From Kluyvera georgiana ATCC 51603 (GTDB taxonomy: Bacteria; Pseudomonadota; Gammaproteobacteria; Enterobacterales; Enterobacteriaceae): a stretch of 64,000 nt of DNA. The translations under genes and the position numbers were made by a program. Below, in pieces: positions 27,220-36,162 of this stretch; the first letter of the stretch is position 1, and each line of letters opens with the position of its first letter. The notes below the pieces were generated by a model that had not been told where the DNA came from, searched no databases, and saw only the letters and a program-made list of their open reading frames with translations. The stretch lies in the NCBI RefSeq assembly GCF_001654985.1, contig NZ_LXEU01000002.1, forward strand, positions 38,322-102,321, given 5' to 3'.

Positions 27220-28689
27220 ATGACTTTTCGCCATTGTGTGGCCGTCGATTTAGGCGCTTCAAGCGGACGCGTAATGCTGGCGCGCTACGATGCCCGGTCG
27301 CGTTTGCTTTCACTGCGCGAAATCCACCGTTTCACTAACAGCCTGCATCAGCAGGAGGGTTTTGATACCTGGGATATCGACAGCCTGGAAGCGGAAATCC
27401 GCGCCGGCCTTAACAAAGTGTGCGATGAAGGCATCCGTATCGACAGCATCGGCATCGACACCTGGGGCGTTGACTACGTGCTGCTGGATAAAAACGGTCA
27501 ACGCGTCGGCCTGCCGGTCGCCTATCGCGACAGCCGCACCGACGGCGTGATGGCTATGGCGATGGAACAGTTAGGTAAAAGCAATATATACCGCCGCAGC
27601 GGTATTCAGTTCCTGCCGTTCAATACGCTATATCAGCTGCGCGCGCTGGTTGAACAACAGCCGGAGCTGGTCGCTCAGGCGGCGCACGCGCTGCTGATTC
27701 CGGACTATTTCAGCTACCGGCTGACCGGCAAAATGAACTGGGAGTACACCAACGCGACAACCACGCAGCTGGTGAATATTCACAGCGATAGCTGGGACGA
27801 AGACCTGCTCAACTGGACCGGCGCGCCGGCATCCTGGTTCGGCACGCCTACGCATCCAGGCAACGTGATTGGTCATTGGATTTGCCCGCAGGGCAACGAT
27901 ATTCCGGTGGTTGCCGTCGCCAGCCATGACACCGCCAGCGCGGTGATTGCGTCGCCGCTGGCGAGCAACGATGCCGCCTACCTCTCTTCCGGCACCTGGT
28001 CGCTAATGGGCTTTGAGAGCAAGACGCCTTACACCAGCGAGCAAGCGCAGCGCGCCAATATCACCAACGAAGGTGGTGCCGAAGGCCGCTATCGGGTGCT
28101 GAAAAACATTATGGGTTTGTGGCTGTTACAGCGCGTGCTGAAAGAGCAGAACGTGGGCGACCTGCCAACGCTTATCGCTGACACCGCCCAGTTGCCCGCC
28201 TGCCGCTGGCTGATCAACCCCAACGACGATCGCTTTATTAACCCCCACAACATGAGCGCCGAAATTCAGGCTACCTGCCGCGAAACGGCACAGCCGGTGC
28301 CGGCCAACGCCGCCGAGCTGGCGCGCTGCATTTTCGACAGCCTCGCGCTGCTGTACGCCGACGTGCTCAACGAGCTGGCGCAGCTGCGCGGCAAACCATT
28401 TAGCCAACTGCACATCGTGGGTGGCGGCTGCCAGAACCATCTGCTGAACCAACTGTGCGCCGATGCCTGCGGCATCACCGTGGTGGCGGGGCCAATCGAA
28501 GCCTCAACGCTGGGTAACATCGGCATCCAATTAATGGCGCTGGACGAACTTTCCAACGTCGATGATTTCCGCAAGGTCGTGACCCATAACTACGGTCTCA
28601 CCACCTTCACCCCTCATCCTGACCATGAAATTGCCCGCTACGTTGCGCAGTTTCAGCAACAACGACAGACAAAGGAGCTTTGCGCATGA
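27220..28689 (+). CDS. rhaB: L-rhamnulokinase RhaB
   Basis: RhaB phosphorylates L-rhamnulose to L-rhamnulose 1-phosphate with ATP in the cytoplasm. The 489-residue FGGY-type kinase begins [20 protein letters not shown] (phosphate-1 loop), contains [17 protein letters not shown] and [12 protein letters not shown], and has the adenosine motif [15 protein letters not shown] near residue 405. Length equals E. coli RhaB. The ATG at 27220 follows AAGGA and is preferred over the in-frame codon at 27196. It overlaps rhaA by four bases. Confidence 0.98.
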   Translation: MTFRHCVAVDLGASSGRVMLARYDARSRLLSLREIHRFTNSLHQQEGFDTWDIDSLEAEIRAGLNKVCDEGIRIDSIGIDTWGVDYVLLDKNGQRVGLPVAYRDSRTDGVMAMAMEQLGKSNIYRRSGIQFLPFNTLYQLRALVEQQPELVAQAAHALLIPDYFSYRLTGKMNWEYTNATTTQLVNIHSDSWDEDLLNWTGAPASWFGTPTHPGNVIGHWICPQGNDIPVVAVASHDTASAVIASPLASNDAAYLSSGTWSLMGFESKTPYTSEQAQRANITNEGGAEGRYRVLKNIMGLWLLQRVLKEQNVGDLPTLIADTAQLPACRWLINPNDDRFINPHNMSAEIQATCRETAQPVPANAAELARCIFDSLALLYADVLNELAQLRGKPFSQLHIVGGGCQNHLLNQLCADACGITVVAGPIEASTLGNIGIQLMALDELSNVDDFRKVVTHNYGLTTFTPHPDHEIARYVAQFQQQRQTKELCA

Positions 28690-29945
28690 CCACTCAACTC
28701 GACCAAGCCTGGGAACTCGCGAAACAGCGCTATGCCGCCGTCGGTATCGACGTCGAAGAGGCGTTGCGCCAGCTGGATCGCCTGCCGGTATCCATGCACT
28801 GCTGGCAGGGCGATGACGTCGCGGGTTTTGAAAATCCAGAGGGCAACTTAACGGGTGGGATCCAGGCAACCGGTAACTATCCGGGCAAAGCGCGCAACGC
28901 CAGCGAACTGCGTGCCGATCTGGAGCAGGCGTTGAGCCTAATTCCGGGGCCAAAACGGCTGAACCTGCATGCGATCTATCTGGAGTCTGATACACCGGTC
29001 GCGCGTGACGAAATTAAGCCAGAACACTTCAAAAACTGGGTTGAGTGGGCGAAAAAACACAAGCTGGGCCTCGACTTTAACCCGTCCTGTTTCTCACACC
29101 CGTTGAGTGCAGACGGCTTTACCCTGTCCCACGCCGATCCGAAAATCCGCCAGTTCTGGATTGACCACTGCAAGGCCAGCCGCCGCATTTCCGCTTACTT
29201 CGGTGAACAGCTGGGCACACCGTCGGTGATGAATATCTGGATCCCGGACGGCATGAAAGACGTCACCGTTGACCGTCTGGCACCGCGCCAGCGTCTGGCC
29301 GCCGCGCTGGATGAAGTGATCGGCGAAAAACTGGACCCGGCGCACCACATTGATGCCGTGGAAAGCAAACTGTTCGGTATCGGCGCAGAGAGCTACACCG
29401 TAGGCTCCAATGAGTTCTATATGGGCTACGCCACCAGCCGCCAGACCGCGCTGTGCCTGGATGCTGGCCACTTCCACCCGACGGAAGTGATCTCCGACAA
29501 AATTTCCGCCGCCATGCTGTACGTGCCACGTTTATTGCTGCACGTCAGCCGCCCGGTGCGTTGGGATAGCGACCATGTTGTGCTGCTGGATGACGAAACC
29601 CAGGCCATCGCGAGCGAAATCATCCGCCACGATCTGTTTGACCGTGTACACATCGGCCTCGATTTCTTCGATGCCTCCATCAACCGTATTGCGGCATGGG
29701 TTATCGGCACCCGCAACATGAAGAAAGCCCTGCTGCGCGCACTGCTGGAGCCAACCGCCGAGCTGCGCAAGCTGGAAGCCGAAGGCGACTACACCGCGCG
29801 TCTGGCGCTGCTGGAAGAACAGAAGTGCCTGCCGTGGCAGGCGGTGTGGGAAATGTACTGCCAGCGTAACGATACGCCAGCGGGCAGCCAGTGGCTGGAG
29901 AACGTGCGTCAGTATGAGAAAGAGATCCTGAGCAAGCGTGGGTAA
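28686..29945 (+). CDS. rhaA: L-rhamnose isomerase RhaA
   Basis: RhaA interconverts L-rhamnose and L-rhamnulose, using Mn/Zn in a TIM barrel. The 419-residue protein starts [20 protein letters not shown] and has the metal and substrate residues in [15 protein letters not shown], [19 protein letters not shown] and [10 protein letters not shown] segments. Length equals E. coli RhaA. Its ATG overlaps the rhaB stop (ATGA), so the codon six bases upstream in the same frame is not needed. A palindromic repeat lies in the gap before rhaD. Confidence 0.98.
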   Translation: MTTQLDQAWELAKQRYAAVGIDVEEALRQLDRLPVSMHCWQGDDVAGFENPEGNLTGGIQATGNYPGKARNASELRADLEQALSLIPGPKRLNLHAIYLESDTPVARDEIKPEHFKNWVEWAKKHKLGLDFNPSCFSHPLSADGFTLSHADPKIRQFWIDHCKASRRISAYFGEQLGTPSVMNIWIPDGMKDVTVDRLAPRQRLAAALDEVIGEKLDPAHHIDAVESKLFGIGAESYTVGSNEFYMGYATSRQTALCLDAGHFHPTEVISDKISAAMLYVPRLLLHVSRPVRWDSDHVVLLDDETQAIASEIIRHDLFDRVHIGLDFFDASINRIAAWVIGTRNMKKALLRALLEPTAELRKLEAEGDYTARLALLEEQKCLPWQAVWEMYCQRNDTPAGSQWLENVRQYEKEILSKRG

Positions 29946-29975
29946 TTAACCCTCTCCAGACAACACCGAACAGTC

Positions 29976-29998
29976 CCCTCTCCCCTACGGGGAGAGGG
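29976..29998. repeat. Intergenic palindromic repeat between rhaA and rhaD
   Basis: CCCTCTCCCC-TAC-GGGGAGAGGG is a perfect 10-bp stem, followed by a CTAGGGTGAGGGG tail. This motif is a common dispersed palindrome between genes in enterobacteria. It may modulate relative rhaBA and rhaD mRNA levels. Confidence 0.7.
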
Positions 29999-30046
29999 CT
30001 AGGGTGAGGGGAAACACCTCACCGATACAACAGGAACCACAAGACT

Positions 30047-30877
30047 ATGCAGAATATTACCGACTCCTGGTTCGTCCAGGGCATGATCAAAGCCACCTCT
30101 GACGCCTGGTTAAAAGGATGGGACGAGCGCAACGGCGGCAACCTGACGCTGCGCCTCGACGAAGCGGATATCGCACCATTCACCGCCGATTTCCACGCCG
30201 AACCGCGCTATATCGCCCTGAGCCAACCGATGCCAATGCTGGCGAACACGCCGTTTATCGTCACCGGTTCCGGTAAATTCTTCCGTAACGTGCAGCTCGA
30301 CCCGTCCGCTAACCTCGGCGTCGTGAAGGTGGATAGCGATGGCGCGGGCTATCACATTTTATGGGGGCTGACTCACGAAGCGGTGCCTACCTCCGAGCTG
30401 CCCGCGCATTTCCTGTCGCACTGCGAACGTATCAAACTGACCGACGGCAAAGACCGCGTCATCATGCACTGCCACGCGACCAACCTGATCGCGCTGACCT
30501 ACGTACTGGAAAACGACAGCGCGCTGATCACCCGTAAACTGTGGGAAGGCAGCACCGAGTGTCTGGTGGTCTTCCCGGACGGCGTCGGCATTCTGCCGTG
30601 GATGGTGCCAGGTACCGATGAAATTGGTCAGGCGACCGCCGTTGAAATGCGTCAGCATTCTCTGGTGTTGTGGCCGTTCCACGGCGTCTTCGGCAGCGGC
30701 CCAACGCTCGACGAAACCTTTGGTCTGATTGATACCGCCGAAAAATCCGCAGAAGTGCTGGTTAAGGTGTACTCAATGGGCGGCATGAAGCAAACCATCA
30801 CGCAGCAAGAACTGATTGCTCTCGGCCAGCGCTTTGGCGTGACGCCGATGGCCAGCGCATTAAATCTGTATAAATAA
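30047..30877 (+). CDS. rhaD: Rhamnulose-1-phosphate aldolase RhaD
   Basis: RhaD is a zinc class II aldolase that cleaves L-rhamnulose 1-phosphate into dihydroxyacetone phosphate and L-lactaldehyde. The 276-residue protein belongs to the AraD/FucA family. The nucleotide/phosphate loop is near [11 protein letters not shown] and TGSGKFF; the zinc ligands include the histidines in IMHCHATN and in [11 protein letters not shown]. It starts [21 protein letters not shown] as E. coli RhaD and is 2 residues longer. A lactaldehyde reductase gene for its second product follows at 31067. Confidence 0.97.
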   Translation: MQNITDSWFVQGMIKATSDAWLKGWDERNGGNLTLRLDEADIAPFTADFHAEPRYIALSQPMPMLANTPFIVTGSGKFFRNVQLDPSANLGVVKVDSDGAGYHILWGLTHEAVPTSELPAHFLSHCERIKLTDGKDRVIMHCHATNLIALTYVLENDSALITRKLWEGSTECLVVFPDGVGILPWMVPGTDEIGQATAVEMRQHSLVLWPFHGVFGSGPTLDETFGLIDTAEKSAEVLVKVYSMGGMKQTITQQELIALGQRFGVTPMASALNLYK

Positions 30878-31066
30878 GCATATCGCCTGACCTCAGCCAT
30901 TGAGGTCAGGCTTCAGAATGCATCCCATTATCTCAACGCTGAGCTAATGGGATGAGTTCTTAGCCCGCTTGAGGCACAACTCTTACCCATTCTCCCTCCC
31001 TGACCATCACCGCAAACCAGCCGAGGGAACACAGGATTTCACAAGTTAGGTATTAAGGAGAACACC

Positions 31067-32215
31067 ATGAGTTTTATGTTAGCACTGCCAAAAATCAGCC
31101 TGCACGGCGCGGGCGCCATTGCCGATATGGTTAACCTGGTTGCCGGGAAACAGTGGGGCAAGGCGCTAATCGTCACCGACGGTCAGCTGGTGAAATTGGG
31201 TCTGCTGGACAGCCTGTTTACCGCGCTGGATGCGCATAAAATGTCTTACCACCTGTTCGATGAGGTTTTCCCTAACCCGACCGAAGCGCTGGTGCAAAAA
31301 GGTTATGCCGCGTACCAGGCGGAATCCTGCGATTACATCATCGCTTTCGGCGGCGGCAGCCCAATCGATACCGCGAAAGCGATTAAGATCCTGACCGCCA
31401 ACCCAGGCCCATCCACCGCCTACTCTGGCGTGGGTAAAGTGCTGAACGCGGGTGTACATCTGGTGGCGATCAATACCACCGCCGGCACCGCCGCCGAGAT
31501 GACCAGCAACGCGGTCATCATCGACACCGACCGCCAGGTGAAAGAAGTCATCATCGACTCGAATATCATTCCGGACATCGCCGTGGACGATGCCAGCGTG
31601 ATGCTTGATATTCCTGCGTCAGTCACCGCAGCAACCGGTATGGACGCGCTGACCCACGCGGTTGAAGCATATGTTTCCGTTGGCGCACATCCGCTGACCG
31701 ACGCCAACGCGCTGGAAGCGATCCGCCTGATTACCCTATGGCTCCCGAAAGCCGTCGACGACGGCCACAATCTGGAAGCCCGCGAGCAGATGGCCTTTGG
31801 TCAGTATCTGGCGGGGATGGCGTTCAACAGCGCCGGTCTGGGCCTGGTGCATGCGCTGGCGCATCAACCAGGCGCAACCCACAACCTCCCTCACGGCGTG
31901 TGTAACGCTATCCTGCTGCCGATCATCGAAAACTTTAACCGCCCGAGCGCGGTGGCGCGTTTTGCCCGCGTCGCACAGGCGATGGGCGTCGATACCCGCA
32001 ATATGAGTGACGAAGCCGCCAGCATGGAAGCCATTAACGCCATTCGTCAGCTGAGCGCGCGCGTTGGCATTCCTGAAGGTTTTAGTAAACTGGGTGTCAC
32101 CAAAGAAGACATCGAAGGATGGCTGGATAAAGCGCTGGCTGACCCTTGCGCGCCCTGTAACCCGCGTACCGCCAGCCGCGATGAAGTCCGCGAGCTGTAC
32201 CTGGAGGCATTATGA
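31067..32215 (+). CDS. fucO: Lactaldehyde reductase (FucO-type alcohol dehydrogenase)
   Basis: A 382-residue iron-dependent alcohol dehydrogenase that would reduce L-lactaldehyde, the product of RhaD, to L-1,2-propanediol with NADH. It has the dinucleotide motif [13 protein letters not shown] near residue 97 and the metal ligands in [11 protein letters not shown] and [23 protein letters not shown]. Length equals E. coli FucO, which is encoded in the fuc operon; here it sits between rhaD and rhaM and overlaps rhaM by four bases. This gives the rhamnose pathway its own reductase. Whether a separate fuc-linked copy exists cannot be seen. Confidence 0.92.
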   Translation: MSFMLALPKISLHGAGAIADMVNLVAGKQWGKALIVTDGQLVKLGLLDSLFTALDAHKMSYHLFDEVFPNPTEALVQKGYAAYQAESCDYIIAFGGGSPIDTAKAIKILTANPGPSTAYSGVGKVLNAGVHLVAINTTAGTAAEMTSNAVIIDTDRQVKEVIIDSNIIPDIAVDDASVMLDIPASVTAATGMDALTHAVEAYVSVGAHPLTDANALEAIRLITLWLPKAVDDGHNLEAREQMAFGQYLAGMAFNSAGLGLVHALAHQPGATHNLPHGVCNAILLPIIENFNRPSAVARFARVAQAMGVDTRNMSDEAASMEAINAIRQLSARVGIPEGFSKLGVTKEDIEGWLDKALADPCAPCNPRTASRDEVRELYLEAL

Positions 32216-32526
32216 TCCGTAAAGCCTTTGTGATGCAGGTTAACGCCAACGCACACGAAGAGTACCAGCGCCGTCATAATCCCATCTGGCCGGAGCTGGA
32301 AACCGTACTGAAATCCCACGGAGCGCACCACTACACGATTTATCTCGATCAAGCGCGCAATCTGCTGTTTGCTACCGTCGAAATTGAGTCTGAAGAGCGC
32401 TGGAATGCGGTGGCCAACACCGACGTGTGCCAGCGTTGGTGGAAATACATGACCGACGTGATGCCGTCTAATCCGGACAACAGTCCAGTGAGCGCAGAGC
32501 TAAAGGAAGTGTTTTACCTGGATTAA
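32212..32526 (+). CDS. rhaM: L-rhamnose mutarotase RhaM
   Basis: RhaM interconverts the alpha and beta anomers of L-rhamnose, supplying the form used by the isomerase. The 104-residue protein shows the family features [29 protein letters not shown] at the start and [20 protein letters not shown] with [18 protein letters not shown] further on. Length equals the E. coli protein (formerly YiiL). It overlaps the lactaldehyde reductase stop (ATGA) and ends the rha operon at a bidirectional terminator. Confidence 0.96.
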   Translation: MIRKAFVMQVNANAHEEYQRRHNPIWPELETVLKSHGAHHYTIYLDQARNLLFATVEIESEERWNAVANTDVCQRWWKYMTDVMPSNPDNSPVSAELKEVFYLD

Positions 32527-32532
32527 CCCACG

Positions 32533-32560
32533 AAAAAGGCCTCTGCTTCCAGAGGCCTTT
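32533..32560. terminator. Bidirectional terminator rhaM / porin
   Basis: AAAGGCCTCT and AGAGGCCTTT form a 10-bp stem between the convergent rhaM and porin genes, with A- and T-runs on the two sides. Confidence 0.88.
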
Positions 32561-32566
32561 GTTGTT

Positions 32567-33961
32567 TTAGAAGTAGTATTTGAAACGAACGCGCGCGCCA
32601 TAGCGATCGTCAGATCCATCACCGTTGTGACCATCACCGTCGCTGTTCAGGATAGAGTAATAGGTACCGAGATAGATGTTGAAATTCTGCATATCCATGA
32701 CGTTGGCAAACTGGTAGGAGGCATGGAAAGTATGAATGTCATAAGTCCCTTCATCGTCAATCCAGCAATCGTTGTCACACACAACACCTGCATAGTCATC
32801 AATCTTGTTATGTGCATAGATATAGCCCAGTTCAAAACGCTTCCACAGTACGTTAGCCGCGGCAGTGAAGTCTTTTTCGTTGTTTGCATCAAGATAGGCA
32901 GTATTGACGTTAACCACAATGCCATCATCCGGATCGCTCTTCAGCCCATTCCATGTCATGGTCAAGCCGTAGCCGGTACGGTCTGACTGATCGACAAATT
33001 CGCCTTTCTTATTGGTGTAGCCGTAAGCATTATTAACAACGTTACTTTCCATCGCGGCAGAAACGGTAAATTCATCCGTCGGGGACCAGGCCACAACCGG
33101 GCGCAGATAAGCCACATTTTTCTGCTGTTCCATCTCACGCCCGTGATAACCACCATCGTTATACAATGACGTGCCATCTTCCAGCAGGGTGTTTAATTCG
33201 AAATACCAGTTATCAATTTGTTTGCTCATCAGGAAATTGCCGCCCGAATCGGAACGACCACGGCCTTCTTTCATCATATAGATATAACCGCTACCATCGT
33301 CATAAAGATCGTTGGCGGTATTCCCTGAATGTTCAACGAAGGTATCCTGATTAAGTGGGAACATATCGTAGGCCTCGAAACGGCCAACTTTAATTTTCCA
33401 GTCATTTTCCTTACCAAAGAAGAAGACCGAGTCATCGATATTCACCGAACCGGAAAGATCCCCCAAAGGTTGTGCCGAGAACCCTGCGAAATAGCCGTTA
33501 TCTAATTTACGCATACCATCGAAACCCAGAAGAATACGACCGTTCACATCCCATTTTTCATTCGTCGGGTCGCCATCATAGGTTGAGTTTGTCATCGCCA
33601 ATAAGCCATGATTGCTTTCGGCATCCATGTTGAATTCCACGTCGCCGTAGATTTTCAGATCCCCATAACCCGATAGCACCAGGTTAGGCGTAGAAGCGTT
33701 TTTCTTCGTCTCTTCCGCAGGAGTCTGGCCGTTCACAGGCGTGTTGCCCTGCGCCGCCTTAATTTCTTTAATTTCGGCCGCCTGCTGCACCTGCAGGTCC
33801 TGAACTTTTTGCTCAGCCTGCTCGGCGCGATTTTCTGCTGCTTCCAGACGTGATTCTAACTGTTCCAGTCGCTGTTCCAACGTCATCTTCGCTGTTTTAG
33901 CGAAACCGGTATTGGCCACTAATAATAATCCAATAGCGATAGCTAATGTCGACTTCTTCAT
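32567..33961 (-). CDS. Carbohydrate outer-membrane porin (RafY/ScrY-like)
   Basis: A 464-residue outer-membrane protein. A signal peptide (MKKSTLAIAIGLLLVANTGFA) is followed by an N-terminal coiled coil (about 26-66, LEQRLEQLESRLEAAENRAEQAEQKVQDLQ), then a long beta-strand-rich barrel ending in aromatic FKYYF, the BAM recognition signal. The N-terminal coiled coil plus barrel architecture is that of glycoporins such as ScrY and RafY, which pass oligosaccharides. Two Cys near VCDNDCWID may form a loop disulfide. It is convergent with the rha operon. Its upstream region is AT-rich with a weak CRP-like match at 34157-34172. The sugar served is unknown: rhamnose or mannoside glycans are both plausible. 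Confidence 0.82.
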   Translation of the reverse strand: MKKSTLAIAIGLLLVANTGFAKTAKMTLEQRLEQLESRLEAAENRAEQAEQKVQDLQVQQAAEIKEIKAAQGNTPVNGQTPAEETKKNASTPNLVLSGYGDLKIYGDVEFNMDAESNHGLLAMTNSTYDGDPTNEKWDVNGRILLGFDGMRKLDNGYFAGFSAQPLGDLSGSVNIDDSVFFFGKENDWKIKVGRFEAYDMFPLNQDTFVEHSGNTANDLYDDGSGYIYMMKEGRGRSDSGGNFLMSKQIDNWYFELNTLLEDGTSLYNDGGYHGREMEQQKNVAYLRPVVAWSPTDEFTVSAAMESNVVNNAYGYTNKKGEFVDQSDRTGYGLTMTWNGLKSDPDDGIVVNVNTAYLDANNEKDFTAAANVLWKRFELGYIYAHNKIDDYAGVVCDNDCWIDDEGTYDIHTFHASYQFANVMDMQNFNIYLGTYYSILNSDGDGHNGDGSDDRYGARVRFKYYF

Positions 33962-34318
33962 TATTCACTTTCCTTGAAATAAAGAACAACCCGGAAATCC
34001 CAGGAGAGGTTTCATGCGCATTTGTATAACGGTGATGAATGTTTTTATCATCTTCTCAATAGAGGACATTAACCTTTATAGAAAGATATATTTCTTAATA
34101 GGTGCAAAAACACTAGCTAATAAACTTTAGTGCGTAAATAAGGTTCTTTGAAAGATCGTGAGCGAGATAACACAGAAAGAGAATAAAAGTAGAGTATCGG
34201 ATATTATCTATAACAACCAATCAATAAAAATTAAAAACAAATAAAAATTAAGTATTATTTAAATAATATGATTATTTAAAATAGATGCAAAATTATATAT
34301 ATCTGCATCTCTGTACAC
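33962..34318. other. AT-rich upstream region of the porin gene
   Basis: About 360 bases without a supported gene. The stretch is strikingly AT-rich (especially 34080-34300) and probably contains the porin promoter and binding sites for silencing proteins such as H-NS. A weak CRP-like site (CGTGA-GCGAGA-TAACA) lies at 34157-34172. Nothing else was recognised. Confidence 0.5.
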
Positions 34319-34505
34319 TCAGTTTTGCTCTGCCAGCAGAATCGCCATTGTGTTCAATTCCAGCGCGCCCGGCAGACAGGTCGCAAGCAACGTCGCCTGG
34401 TCGTTGGCCTGCCCGGCTATCCCATGGAGCCTTCACCCCGATGAATGACCTGCGTTTTATTCGCCTGCGGCTCAAGCAGGCGCGCAAAAGGAATAGCCAC
34501 CGCCA
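34319..34505 (-). pseudogene. Frameshifted 3' remnant of an unrecognised gene
   Basis: On the minus strand a coding-like frame (AIPFARLLEPQANKTQ, then HRGEGSMG) meets a TAG, and continues in a second frame as IAGQANDQATLLATCLPGAL and ELNTMAILLAEQN before a TGA at 34319-34321. Adding one base at the junction (ATGGGATAGCC) would join the two into one protein C-terminus. No start codon or upstream coding part exists, because the neighbouring terminator and DUF1471 gene begin immediately. I do not recognise the family. Confidence 0.45.
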
Positions 34506-34535
34506 CTACATTGCTGCGTCTGTCGGGTATAAACG

Positions 34536-34560
34536 AAAAAAGCGCCCCGAGGGCGCTCTT
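34536..34560 (-). terminator. Terminator of the DUF1471 gene
   Basis: AGCGCCC and GGGCGCT form a 7-bp stem around CGA, followed by six T on the minus strand. Confidence 0.88.
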
Positions 34561-34578
34561 TCGACACTAGCTAATGGC

Positions 34579-34791
34579 TTATTTGGTCAGTTCTGCGGTC
34601 ATATGCACGCGGTTACCGGTGTAAGCCTGAGTTATTTTGTAAGAGCTGGCGCCTGCTTGTTCAGCCTGAGCGGCAATTTTCGCTTCTGCACCGTCGATGG
34701 TTGAGGCGGTTGCGGTCACTGTTTGCGCAGCGAAAGAACCAAAAGAAGCGGCCAGAGTCATAACTGCGACAAAAGTTTTGATGTTTTTCAT
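34579..34791 (-). CDS. DUF1471 periplasmic stress protein (YdgH/BhsA/McbA family)
   Basis: A 70-residue exported protein: signal peptide MKNIKTFVAVMTLAASFGSFA with cleavage near residue 22, then a compact domain with ATASTIDGAEAKIAAQAEQAGASSYKITQAYTGNRVHMTAELTK. The final A-x-Y-x stretch with GASSYKI is the DUF1471 signature shared by BhsA, McbA, YhcN and YjfN. E. coli members respond to stress, acid, copper or affect biofilm. It stands alone behind its own terminator; no function can be assigned more closely. Confidence 0.85.
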   Translation of the reverse strand: MKNIKTFVAVMTLAASFGSFAAQTVTATASTIDGAEAKIAAQAEQAGASSYKITQAYTGNRVHMTAELTK

Positions 34792-34919
34792 GATATAAAC
34801 CCTTTAATTTAGTTGTTTGGATAAGGCGTGTTGCCTTGATGTGATAAATATTAGGTCACATCTCGATCAACTAAAAGCGGAAGGATTTGTTGTCATTATT
34901 CAAAAAAATTGATTTAAAA

Positions 34920-35753
34920 TTAACCACCAATCAGGCGCTGCGAATGGGTATAAATCGTCGCTCTTCCCGGCTTACAGAATCCTACCAGCGTCAGATTGCA
35001 GCGTTCAGCCACTTCGACCGCCAGCGTGGTTGCGGCAGAGACGGCGAACAGAATTTCAACGCCGCACATCGCGGACTTTTGCACCATTTCATAGCTGGCG
35101 CGGCTGGAAACCAGCGCGGCTCCCTGCTGCCACAGCGCGCCTTCTTTGGCGCGACGCCCCAGCAGTTTATCCAGCGCGACGTGACGACCGACGTCTTCAT
35201 GGCCGCCCACCAGCTCGCCCGAGGGCATAATCCATGCTGCCGCGTGCGTACAGCCCGTTTCACGGCCAACGGGTTGCACGTCATCTAAATGCCTGAGCGC
35301 GTAATCGAGATGAGCCAGATCGAACGTCTGGCTAAAGGGCAGCGGTTTTATCGGCCTACCAATATCGTTGAGTTGCTCAACGCCGCACACGCCGCAGCCC
35401 GTACGCCCAGCCAACGCCCGACGGCGCTCTTTCAGCCCCATAAAGCGGCGGCTGGAGAGCTCGATGCGAACTTCCATGCCGTTACAGGCAGGGACAACAT
35501 CCATACCGAAAATTTCCCGGGGATGTTCAATGATGCCTTCCGACAGCGAAAAGCCGATGGCGAAGGCTTCAAGATCTTTTGGCGTCGCCATCATCACGAC
35601 GTGGGAGATGCCGTTGTAGACCAGCGCAACGGGAACTTCTTCGGCAAGAATATCCTGTGTGGGTTGCATAATTTGTGGCCTTCTGAAGACGGTACGCTCG
35701 GCTGCGCCAACCAGCTGTAACGAGGGCTCGACTTCATCTTTAACATTAAACAC
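34920..35753 (-). CDS. fdhD: Formate dehydrogenase accessory sulfurtransferase FdhD
   Basis: FdhD passes sulfur from IscS to the molybdenum bis-MGD cofactor before it is inserted into formate dehydrogenases. The 277-residue protein has the conserved CGVCG motif ([10 protein letters not shown], about residue 119-128) whose cysteines carry the sulfur, and binding motifs [14 protein letters not shown] and [12 protein letters not shown]. Length agrees with E. coli. It diverges from fdoG, its client, across about 410 bases, the same arrangement as in E. coli. Confidence 0.96.
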   Translation of the reverse strand: MFNVKDEVEPSLQLVGAAERTVFRRPQIMQPTQDILAEEVPVALVYNGISHVVMMATPKDLEAFAIGFSLSEGIIEHPREIFGMDVVPACNGMEVRIELSSRRFMGLKERRRALAGRTGCGVCGVEQLNDIGRPIKPLPFSQTFDLAHLDYALRHLDDVQPVGRETGCTHAAAWIMPSGELVGGHEDVGRHVALDKLLGRRAKEGALWQQGAALVSSRASYEMVQKSAMCGVEILFAVSAATTLAVEVAERCNLTLVGFCKPGRATIYTHSQRLIGG

Positions 35754-36162
35754 GGCAAATACTCTGAACGGCGTAAAAATAAGGGGCGTCTATTCCATCA
35801 CAACATCAGGGAATTGAGGCTTATTATGGATCAAGTTTGTGGTGCAATAACGCACAATCTTAATTTATTTCGCCGCTGATTGCGCCAGACCGGCTCATTA
35901 ATCCCTTATGGTTAAAGTCGTTGAGGGCGCGCCTGGGTGATGTTTCATTTCGGCTAAATTGCGATCGATATCACAGTTCAATGTTAATGCATACAAAATC
36001 AATTCACCTGCCATTAACCGCGTTGGAACAAGCCTACCGATAATGTGGTATTCTGGATCAAAGCCCTCCTGGAACTGAGGGCATCGCATTATTCAGCATC
36101 TTTGCCGCGATATGGCGAAGAACAACTACAAGCAATGACAATGTCGAAACAAGGAGTGAACC
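35754..36162. promoter_or_regulatory. fdhD-fdoG divergent intergenic region
   Basis: About 410 bases without a gene. It must hold the divergent promoters of fdhD and fdoGHI-fdhE. An imperfect palindrome around 36051-36085 (GATCAAAGCCCTCC/GGAACTGAGGGC) and an A+T-rich part near 35800-35870 are visible. The AAGGAG ribosome site of fdoG is at about 36150. No small ORF looked real. Confidence 0.4.

Noticed and set aside
34285..34704. 139-codon plus-strand open frame
   Set aside because: It crosses the DUF1471 terminator and gene on the other strand, and its sequence resembles no protein; the minus-strand remnant explains the coding-like bias.
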